Below are positions 34,501 to 40,799 of a DNA stretch of 64,000 nucleotides, piece by piece. Origin of the DNA: Spirosoma sp. KCTC 42546 (GTDB taxonomy: Bacteria; Bacteroidota; Bacteroidia; Cytophagales; Spirosomataceae); the NCBI RefSeq assembly GCF_006965485.1, contig NZ_CP041360.1:496001-560000 (forward strand), in the 5' to 3' direction. Below the pieces are notes generated by a model that was given only the letters and a program-made list of their open reading frames with translations, had not been told where the DNA came from and ran no database searches. The position numbers and the translations under genes were made by a program. Numbering within the stretch: position 1 is the stretch's first letter; each line of letters starts with the position of its first letter.

Positions 34501-34645
34501 TGGTTAGGTAATTTCCTGATGCTGCGTTCAGGTTCCGGTTCTGATAAGCGCCGATAAAAACTCCGCCAATTAAAAAACCAGCTGCGGAAAGGGCAACGGC
34601 CCGGCGTATAAAAGCAGAGCGTTTAGATGCGAAAAATGAGATCAT
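31538..34645 (-). CDS. PVC-type membrane-bound dehydrogenase with HEAT repeats and cytochrome c
   Basis: From the ATG at 34645 the protein has 1035 residues. Its N-terminal helix (residues 14-36) is a membrane anchor or signal. About residues 60-430 form a six-bladed propeller of the membrane-bound dehydrogenase type (GLEATLFASEPMLTNPTDIDVD, GRVWVCEAYNYR, DWYDPGVGGHQ). HEAT-like helical repeats follow to about 870. The C-terminal cytochrome c domain has the heme motif CSTCH in FKNNCSTCHQVNGDG. It probably oxidises a sugar or alcohol outside the cytoplasm and passes electrons to the respiratory chain. The substrate is unknown. Confidence 0.92.
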   Translation of the reverse strand: MISFFASKRSAFIRRAVALSAAGFLIGGVFIGAYQNRNLNAASGNYLTRLFAKLNDDDKHDPKYAVGSLNVAPGLEATLFASEPMLTNPTDIDVDSRGRVWVCEAYNYRPAINGNPTHKEGDRIVILEDTNGDGKADVSKVFYQDPSIESPLGIWVQGNKVIVSDSPNVWVLTDENGDDRADKKELLFTGIGGEQHDHGMHTFVFGPDGKWYFNFGNEGGQLLDKDGNAVTDMVTGKTINKQNFKMGMVFRCDPDGKNVEMLAQNFRNNYEVAVDSYGTLWQSDNDDDGNKGVRINYVMEGGNYGYTDEMTGAGWQANRENIEPEIPRRHWHLNDPGVVPNLLQTGAGSPTGMIVYEGKLLPEVFRNQMIHCDAGPNVVRSYPVQKDGAGYKAEIVNVLEGARDQWFRPADVCVAPDGSLIIADWYDPGVGGHQAGDQNRGRVYRVAPPNSPYTMPKVDLTTTAGAIDALQSPNMSIRYAGWQKLRELDKKAEKPLANLYKSSDNPRMQARALWLLSKLDKGPKYIETALKSTNPDLRITALRAARELKLDVIPYLKQLVNDPDAQVRRECIIALRRSASPDAPALWAQLASQYDGKDRWYLEALGIGAEGNWDSYYTAWIKQMKSDPLANASGRDIVWRARTKESVPLLAKLAGDPSVDLSQRLRYFRAFDFNPGATEKSTALLSILQVNSNSTDVTKLALRHLDPAFVKSSPVATTALTKLMKDVYGTPEYIELVTRYEPVSENANLQQLAVKKAMDGMGRDAARQLLKQGGSPLVWEVIDDKDTEAATSMLVALRRIGNKESIGILKTVALDDKRPASLRREATRSLGGSMEGADLVVSLLKSGDIKGDYKKAAVQGVSNDWRKNVRQQAASFLDGGKSAEGKKLPGLNELLALTGDATKGIVTFKNNCSTCHQVNGDGMDFGPKLSEIGSKLPKEGQYLAILHPDAGISFGFEGWDVKFKDGSSMTGIVSSKTETDLQMKFPGGVTQNYKMSDVVSMKQIDSSMMPSGLQEAMSTQELVDLVEYLASLKKK

Positions 34646-34838
34646 ATGCGTGAGCAACTAGGCGAGGTTAGCTCGTTAACGAGTAGTAGGCTATCTATTG
34701 AGTAAAAATAACAGTAGCGCCAGTTTATACCCATTGCCTCTCTATTTTTGGGTTAATTTATTCCTGCGATAAATCAATATTGTTCTCTTTTATGTACCAT
34801 TGTATTGCCACATGGCATTCACCTAAACACGTATAGCA

Positions 34839-35075
34839 ATGGGTTTTCTGTATTCTATTCTAATCGGGGGCGTTGCTGGTTACATTGCAAGCCGGATCAT
34901 GGACAGCCACAATCCCTGGTATATCAATGTTATTCTGGGTATTGTAGGCGGCTTTTTAGGTGGGTTTGTTGCCCGTAAGCTTGGCAATGATCCCGACAAT
35001 GACGGTCTGGTTATGAACTTGCTTATTGCCGTAGGCGGTGCTGTACTACTTATTTTTCTGGGGCGACTTTTTTGA
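34839..35075 (+). CDS. GlsB/YeaQ/YmgE-family small membrane protein
   Basis: A 78-residue protein with three hydrophobic segments (residues 2-18, 27-46, 57-76) and the pattern GVAGYIASRIMD and GIVGGFLGGFVARKLG. Family members are often called transglycosylase-associated proteins and are commonly stress induced; the molecular function is not established. It has its own terminator immediately downstream. Confidence 0.93.
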   Translation: MGFLYSILIGGVAGYIASRIMDSHNPWYINVILGIVGGFLGGFVARKLGNDPDNDGLVMNLLIAVGGAVLLIFLGRLF

Positions 35076-35099
35076 TTGAACGTAGATTACTTTAATTTT

Positions 35100-35141
35100 A
35101 AAAAGGGACGATACAGCTATACGCCTGTACCGTCCCTTTTT
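35100..35141. terminator. Bidirectional terminator
   Basis: AAAAAGGGACG and CGTCCCTTTTT form an 11-bp stem extended by TACAG/CTGTA. It serves the GlsB-like gene from the left and the convergent thioredoxin-like gene from the right. Confidence 0.9.
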
Positions 35142-35159
35142 AGTTAACAACGCAGTTGT

Positions 35160-35480
35160 TCAGGCTGTTAACAGGCGCTTAGATAGATTAGCTAGTACTG
35201 CTTCATCCGGCATACCTACCTGTCGCCATAGTTCGATGCCCTGACGAACCAATACAAAAGTGGGCATATACGTAACATCAAAGCTCTGAACCACATCGGG
35301 GTAAGTGGCCTTATCTATCTTCAGTACACGTGCTAAGTCGCCGAGATGCTTTTGCAACCCGTTTGCCAGTGTAAGTAAGGCAGCCCGTTGTTGGTAGTTT
35401 GCCTGCTCGGATGGCATGAAAATCAATAAAACCGTCGATTTCCCGGGTATTAGTATTGGAGGTGAATCGTCAAGTTTCAT
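35160..35480 (-). CDS. Thioredoxin-fold protein lacking cysteines
   Basis: The 106-residue protein has the thioredoxin fold: a beta strand VLLIFMPSE, an alpha-2 helix, VLKIDKATYPDVVQSFDVTYMPTFVLVRQGIELWRQVG with the cis-Pro in YMPTF, and a C-terminal helix. The CxxC position reads PSEQANY and the protein has no Cys at all. It cannot be a thiol-disulfide oxidoreductase. A scaffold or regulatory role is possible. A TTGAT-N4-GTCAG sequence resembling an FNR box lies 73 bases upstream. Confidence 0.85.
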   Translation of the reverse strand: MKLDDSPPILIPGKSTVLLIFMPSEQANYQQRAALLTLANGLQKHLGDLARVLKIDKATYPDVVQSFDVTYMPTFVLVRQGIELWRQVGMPDEAVLANLSKRLLTA

Positions 35481-35553
35481 AACAGCGTAGCCTTAACACC
35501 AGAATAATCATTTTTTATCGATGTAAAAGTGGGGCTTTGGTTCAGTAAATGAA

Positions 35554-35567
35554 TTGATGAGCGTCAG
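35554..35567. promoter_or_regulatory. Near-match to an FNR/CRP-type palindrome
   Basis: TTGATgagcGTCAG differs from TGAT-N4-ATCA at one core position. It lies between the divergent thioredoxin-like and PAS-kinase genes and has the same deviation as the site at 40353. Confidence 0.4.
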
Positions 35568-35760
35568 TTGTACCCCTGATTGTTATACTCGTTATGGTGT
35601 ATAAATAGTAATTCTACAAGTAGTCAACTATTGATAAAATGGTTTCTTGTAGAAGTGGTTTATTAGTTTTACTATAGTAGTAGTTAGTGTTTGGAGAAAT
35701 ACAGTGTAATTTGACTTCATAATACTATCGGGATCTGCCGATAGACATAGCTGGCTCCCT

Positions 35761-37380
35761 ATGCTAACCGATTTGTATTCTTCCTCTTTGACCGACCTGC
35801 TTTTCGAGAAAAGCGATGAATTTATTGGTATCTATGACCTAACGGAAGAGCGGTTCGTTCGGGTTAATCGGGCGGGGGTGCGGTTGCTTGGATTCTCATC
35901 GGAAGAGGCCTTATTAACCGACCCCATTCGGTCACGCTCGTTGCGCGTCCAACCGCTGGAAGATCAACACCGGATCAGCTTAGTTGAGCGACTTATTCAA
36001 TCGGGAACTCACGAAGAGACCACCCAGATTGGTCGGCAGGATGGTAGGACATTTTGGGGACAACTTGTTATAAGTGCCTTTACAGCCCAAAATCGGCCGT
36101 ATGCGCTCATACGACTTATTGACCAGGATCGCCTGCATAATACGGAGCGAGAGTTAGAGCATAGTGTTCACCGCTACGAGGCTATTTTTTCCTACGCAAC
36201 CATCGGCATTATTGTTAGCGATCAACAGGGTTGTATTGTCTCGGCTAACCAACTGGCTAATCAGTTGTTCGGTTATGCTTCCGGAGAATTGGTGTCTAAA
36301 ACAATTGAGCAACTCGTGCCTATGGGCGTGAGTCGCTATCACGAAAAACTCCGCCAGTCCTTCAATGCCGATCCGCATGTACGGGCCATGGGGCATAATC
36401 GGGATTTACATGCGCAGCGCAAAGACGGATCTGTATTTCCCGTTGAGGTAAGTTTGAGCTACTTTCGGCTGGAAGAGGAACTCTATGTGGTAGCCTACAT
36501 TATTGACATTACATTAAAAAAAGAAGCAGAACAGCAACTGCTGGCGCATCGTGATCATATTGAGCACCTTAATGCCGATCTGGAGCAGAAAGTAGCGGAT
36601 CGTACGCAGGCACTTCTGAATACACTTGATCAGTTGGAACAGTCGAAGGATGAACTGGCTAAAGCACTGGTTGCTGAGCGGGAGTTAGGGGAGCTAAAAT
36701 CTCGCTTTGTGTCGATGGCTTCGCATGAGTTCCGTACGCCACTAACGGCTGTGCTAACCTCCACCACATTAATTGAGAAGTATCCTGGGGGTGATCAACA
36801 GGACAAGCGCCTGAAGCACCTGAACCGTATCCGGGCGTCTGTTACCCACCTCAACGATATCCTCGAAGAGTTTTTATCGGTTGGTAAACTAGAGGAAGGT
36901 AAGATTGAAGCTCATCCATCGGAGGTAGATCTGGCAGAGCTGGTTGGCGAAACCGTTGCCGATATGCAGGGTATGTTGAAAACGGATCAGCGAGTGCAAA
37001 CCCACTTGTCATGTCTGGCCCCGATCTGGATAGATCCCTCAATGTTTCGGAAAATTCTGGTCAACCTATTGTCTAATGCCATAAAGTACTCCGGGGTGGG
37101 CTCGATGGTTACGATAGGATGCAGGTGTCTGGATGGGTATTTAACCCTATCGGTAGAAGATCAGGGTGTAGGTGTCTCAAAGGAAGACCAGGAGCATATG
37201 TTTGAACGGTTTTTTCGAGCTCATAATGTGACTAACATCGCAGGCACAGGGCTAGGACTACACATTGTAGGGCGTTATGTAGAATTGATGGGTGGTCAGG
37301 TATCGCTGCAAAGTGAGTTGAATAAGGGGACCATAATCACTGTAATTCTTCCGTTCGAAAGGCCTGATGGAAGCAAGTAG
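35761..37380 (+). CDS. PAS-domain sensor histidine kinase
   Basis: This 539-residue soluble kinase has two PAS domains (about residues 12-120 and 130-260), a coiled linker (270-315) and a HisKA domain with SMASHEFRTPLTAV. The HATPase domain has NLLSNAIKYS, VEDQGVGVS, FERFFRAHN and GTGLGLHIV. No membrane helix is present, so it senses a cytoplasmic cue through PAS; no heme or flavin residue can be assigned. No response regulator is adjacent. The region is rich in stress genes, and an FNR-like near-match lies about 190 bases upstream. Confidence 0.94.
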   Translation: MLTDLYSSSLTDLLFEKSDEFIGIYDLTEERFVRVNRAGVRLLGFSSEEALLTDPIRSRSLRVQPLEDQHRISLVERLIQSGTHEETTQIGRQDGRTFWGQLVISAFTAQNRPYALIRLIDQDRLHNTERELEHSVHRYEAIFSYATIGIIVSDQQGCIVSANQLANQLFGYASGELVSKTIEQLVPMGVSRYHEKLRQSFNADPHVRAMGHNRDLHAQRKDGSVFPVEVSLSYFRLEEELYVVAYIIDITLKKEAEQQLLAHRDHIEHLNADLEQKVADRTQALLNTLDQLEQSKDELAKALVAERELGELKSRFVSMASHEFRTPLTAVLTSTTLIEKYPGGDQQDKRLKHLNRIRASVTHLNDILEEFLSVGKLEEGKIEAHPSEVDLAELVGETVADMQGMLKTDQRVQTHLSCLAPIWIDPSMFRKILVNLLSNAIKYSGVGSMVTIGCRCLDGYLTLSVEDQGVGVSKEDQEHMFERFFRAHNVTNIAGTGLGLHIVGRYVELMGGQVSLQSELNKGTIITVILPFERPDGSK

Positions 37381-37403
37381 TAGGCTGGTAGGTAGGAGCT
37401 TAG

Positions 37404-39071
37404 TTATTCCGCAAGCAGTATAGCCTCCTGAGGCAGCGAGTAGAGTTGTTCATAATACTCGGTTGCCATTCGATCGGAGTCGAAATAAGGGACAACATCC
37501 TGCATACTGGCTTTAATCATACCAATCCACTTGTCGGACTGCTCGTAATACATCGGCAAAATAACCGTTTCCAGGAGAGTGAAGAGATTGTCTGCATCAA
37601 ACGCGTCCTGTTCATGGGTGGGCCAGCTAAGATCCGCTTCAGGAAGGATGAAACTGTTGATGCCAGGCCGGGCAAATTCGGGTATCCAGCCATCGTTTGT
37701 CGAACAATTAAGGGCTCCATTCATGGCGGCTGTCATACCGCTGGTTCCTGATGCTTCACGTGTTAGTCGGGGGGTGTTTAGCCACAAATCGGCCCCTTGT
37801 TTCAGCAGCCTCGACAAATGAATTTCGTAGCCGACCAGAACAGAACAATTGACGAACTGTTTGGATACATGAGCCAGTCGATCGAACGTACCGATACTAG
37901 CGTAATCGAACGGATAGGGTTTTCCTGCCCAGATGAGTTGTATAGGATACCGGGGGTTGGTCATCAGGCGCTCAAACCGGGCAGGGTCAGAAAGCAGGAG
38001 GTCGGCACGTTTGTAACCCGCAAACCGGCGCGCCCAGACCATTGTAAATACGTTGGGATCGTAAAGGTCGCCCGTCTGATCGGCCACTTCATCAAATAAA
38101 CGTTGTTTCCTCGTTTTCTTACGGGCCATCAGCCGAATATCATCATTAGTGGCTGCGGCTGTATCCAGGATTGGATCGCCCCAAAATCGGTTATTCTGTG
38201 CATTGGTGATGGACAGAATCGGAGCCAGGTTATCGTAACCCTGCCACATAGCCTGGCTAACCTGTTGGTGTTTTTTCGAAACGGCATTTGCACGACCAGC
38301 TAGCCTAAGAGCTCCCAGCGCCCAGTTGAACTGGTCATCGGTGATTCCGGTAATACGACGAACCTCATCCAGGTCCAGATAATTGAAAAAACCCATCCGA
38401 TCCAGTAAGCGGATGTCAGTTCGTGGATTACCTGCTTCTTCGGGCGTATGGGTCGTGAAAACCAAACGGTCTTTAACAGGCTCACGGCTCCCCCATTGGC
38501 TGTACAAATAAAAGGCCAACGGTAGCGGGTGACTCTCATTCATATGGTATACGTCTGGCGTGATGGCTAGCTTTTCCAGTAATTTAGCGCCACCAATGCC
38601 CAGAAGAATGCTGGATGCGATCCGGGTTTCGGGATTGGGGTCGTACAGTTTATGACAGATTGTTTGCGCCAGATAGTCGTTCTCGGGCAGATCGGTTGAG
38701 AGGAAGTAGGTTGGCGCTGTGCCAAAGACTGTAGGAGGCAGGTAGTAAGCCGTAACCCAGACGGGTGCATGATTGACCTGAATCTGAAACGTTATATGGG
38801 TTGGCTGAAGAAAGCTATACTGCTTTTCCAGGAACAGAACATCCATTGTCTGGTCGCCCTTGCGCACCTGATCGTAGTAGCCGTATTTCCAGAGAATACC
38901 AATGGCCACCACGGGCTGTTTCAGGCTATAAGCGCTTCGCATGTGTGACCCCGCCAAAAAGCCCAGGCCTCCCGAATAGGTTTTGAGTGCCTGACTGAAG
39001 GCGAATTCCATGGAAAAATAAGCAACCTGGCGGGTTGGTGCAGGTGAGCTCTCGTTGTTTATAACGTTCAT
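37404..39071 (-). CDS. glgP: Alpha-glucan phosphorylase-like protein with altered PLP-lysine motif
   Basis: The ATG at 39071 (MNVINNES) gives 555 residues; the longer frame needs GTG at 39095. It is a short GT35-type protein with VAYFSMEFAFSQALKTYSGGLGFLAGSH, VYHMNESHPL, WARRFAGYKRADLLL and the C-terminal LTREASGTSGMTAAMNGALN. In known phosphorylases the last block has Lys (GMKAAMNG or NMKFALNG), which forms the PLP Schiff base; here residue 447 is Thr (codon ACA, 37731-37733). Either a subgroup lacks PLP chemistry or activity is lost. The rest of the motif is intact, so it does not look like a decaying gene. Confidence 0.85.
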   Translation of the reverse strand: MNVINNESSPAPTRQVAYFSMEFAFSQALKTYSGGLGFLAGSHMRSAYSLKQPVVAIGILWKYGYYDQVRKGDQTMDVLFLEKQYSFLQPTHITFQIQVNHAPVWVTAYYLPPTVFGTAPTYFLSTDLPENDYLAQTICHKLYDPNPETRIASSILLGIGGAKLLEKLAITPDVYHMNESHPLPLAFYLYSQWGSREPVKDRLVFTTHTPEEAGNPRTDIRLLDRMGFFNYLDLDEVRRITGITDDQFNWALGALRLAGRANAVSKKHQQVSQAMWQGYDNLAPILSITNAQNNRFWGDPILDTAAATNDDIRLMARKKTRKQRLFDEVADQTGDLYDPNVFTMVWARRFAGYKRADLLLSDPARFERLMTNPRYPIQLIWAGKPYPFDYASIGTFDRLAHVSKQFVNCSVLVGYEIHLSRLLKQGADLWLNTPRLTREASGTSGMTAAMNGALNCSTNDGWIPEFARPGINSFILPEADLSWPTHEQDAFDADNLFTLLETVILPMYYEQSDKWIGMIKASMQDVVPYFDSDRMATEYYEQLYSLPQEAILLAE

Positions 39072-39171
39072 GTTATCAGGTTTGTAATGAACCACCCAGG
39101 GCAGCCATTATAGTCAACAGCTGTCTGATTTTATTGTTATCGGTTTATACGCACGATTCAATTATACATAA

Positions 39172-40299
39172 CTATAAGTCAATCTGACTCCAGTTATATA
39201 CGTCCCGATTAACCACAATGGCACCTGTTTCGTCGATATCGAGCAGGTTGTAGGTAATAATAACGGGAATGGGGTGCGGCAGGTGAATGGTTTTCGGACT
39301 GTTCTGTTTTTGACAGGTGGTTAGGAAAGAAGGATTGAAGCGCGATGATCCCAGGGCAAGATTGGCTAGCTCAATGGGCTTTTCAACCCGGATACAACCG
39401 TGACTGAGTGCTCGTTTCTCGTGGGCAAACAAAGACCGCTGATTGGTATCGTGCAGGTAAATGTCGAAGGGGCTGTTGATCGTAAATTTCAGTACACCCA
39501 GGGCGTTATCGCAGCCAGTCGATTGCCGAAGCCGATAAGGAAAGGTTTTTGCCAGATTTCCTGACCAGTTTACCGAATCTGGATGGACGATTCTTCCCTT
39601 CGAGTCAATGATCTGTAGATTCATTTCGGCCAGTACGGTAGCTGGGTTCTTCCGAATTTGCGGCAGCAGTTCTTTGATCGCAATTGAGCGGGGCACATTC
39701 CAATAGGGGTACGTTACGATGTCGGTGAGCTGTGCCGTAAAACAGGGAGTCGGTGTGCTGGCTTTGCCAACAATTACCCGACTGTTCAGCAGCGTAGACC
39801 CTTGCCGGTCAATGACCCGCATGGAGGCCGAGGGAATGTTGATAACGACCCGTTTTTCGGCGGGAAAGCGGTTTAGCCAGCGGTAAGTGTTGAGTGTCGT
39901 TTTGACTTGTTCAATAGTTAGCGAATCGGCCATGTAGTCGTCAACCAGGCAGCGCATACAGTATTCCTTTAGCTGCCGGTAGTTGCGGTCATGTGATTCC
40001 AGTGAATCTAGCAGTGGGCACCAATCAGTTCCAGCCAGAAACTGCTGAGTAAGTTGGTTTATTCGTACCGTATCAAGTTGCTCATGCAGGCCCTGATAGC
40101 TGATTCGCCGGGGGGGCTTCCCGTAAACAATTTGTGTAAAATAAGTTGTCAGGCAAGCCACATCGGGCGACGGACAAAGACTATCTACACCGATCTCGTT
40201 CCCATATTGACGCAGGCGGGTCCAGTCGTCGCTGGTTTGGGCTGTAGACAATAGAGGAAGTAGCAAAAAGAGGACAATCAGGTTGCGTAGAACAGACAT
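39172..40299 (-). CDS. YcbB-type L,D-transpeptidase
   Basis: A 375-residue exported protein with a signal peptide (MSVLRNLIVLFLLLPLLSTAQ). The YkuD catalytic domain is at residues 150-320, with the active-site motif in ALSHGCIRVEKPIELA and MRVIDRQGSTLLNSRVIVGK upstream. It probably makes 3-3 cross-links in peptidoglycan or attaches lipoproteins to it. It is smaller than E. coli YcbB and lacks an obvious N-terminal peptidoglycan-binding domain. An FNR-like near-match lies 53 bases upstream of the start. Confidence 0.92.
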   Translation of the reverse strand: MSVLRNLIVLFLLLPLLSTAQTSDDWTRLRQYGNEIGVDSLCPSPDVACLTTYFTQIVYGKPPRRISYQGLHEQLDTVRINQLTQQFLAGTDWCPLLDSLESHDRNYRQLKEYCMRCLVDDYMADSLTIEQVKTTLNTYRWLNRFPAEKRVVINIPSASMRVIDRQGSTLLNSRVIVGKASTPTPCFTAQLTDIVTYPYWNVPRSIAIKELLPQIRKNPATVLAEMNLQIIDSKGRIVHPDSVNWSGNLAKTFPYRLRQSTGCDNALGVLKFTINSPFDIYLHDTNQRSLFAHEKRALSHGCIRVEKPIELANLALGSSRFNPSFLTTCQKQNSPKTIHLPHPIPVIITYNLLDIDETGAIVVNRDVYNWSQIDL

Positions 40300-40352
40300 A
40301 AAGCAGCTCGGAAGGAGATGCTCAAAACTAGACGATAGCTGCCCGTTTTTTA

Positions 40353-40410
40353 TTGATGATTGTCAGTGGGTTACCTGAAATCTGTCAATTCAGTGTCTGA
40401 CGCGTATCAT
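40353..40410. promoter_or_regulatory. Two near-matches to the FNR/CRP-type palindrome
   Basis: TTGATgattGTCAG (40353-40366) and CTGACgcgtATCAT (40397-40410) each differ from TGAT-N4-ATCA at one core position. They lie between the divergent L,D-transpeptidase gene and the small gene at 40501. Confidence 0.35.
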
Positions 40411-40500
40411 AGGCCTGTTGGGCTACGTACAACCACATTTGTATCGTTAAATCTCTTTTCAGGGCTCATTCCGGGCCTACTTGCCTACTCATCTAAAACC

Positions 40501-40746
40501 ATGACATTCGAACCCGCTTCTCAGTTACTGGCCTTTGTGTTACCAATGTCGTTTCGTAAAGGCGATTTAACCTTTAGTCCAACGAACAACGTACGTGATG
40601 AAATCCATATACCAGTAACGCCGGATACGAAACCGCGTCATGTTGTATCAACGGCCCAACTTGCCAAAGGGATCTGGCGGGTTGTCCTCAACTGGTCTGA
40701 CGGTAGATTACAATACCATGATGAAAAAGAAATTAGTGTTGTTTGA
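40501..40746 (+). CDS. Small hypothetical protein
   Basis: The ATG at 40501 gives 81 residues; the frame runs back to 40360, but the extra N-terminus covers the probable promoter. The sequence is soluble with no signal peptide. The C-terminal half, with LAKGIWRVVLNWSDGRLQYHDEKEI, resembles the short G-x-W-x-V...W-x-D-G...Y strand pattern seen in FixH-like periplasmic domains, but the N-terminal anchor of FixH is missing. Function unknown. It is divergent from the L,D-transpeptidase gene and 53 bases upstream of the large repeat protein. Confidence 0.6.
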   Translation: MTFEPASQLLAFVLPMSFRKGDLTFSPTNNVRDEIHIPVTPDTKPRHVVSTAQLAKGIWRVVLNWSDGRLQYHDEKEISVV

Positions 40747-40799
40747 GTCGCTGAAGATTGCTGATTAACCTATTCGTTCACCCATATGATTTATAATTT

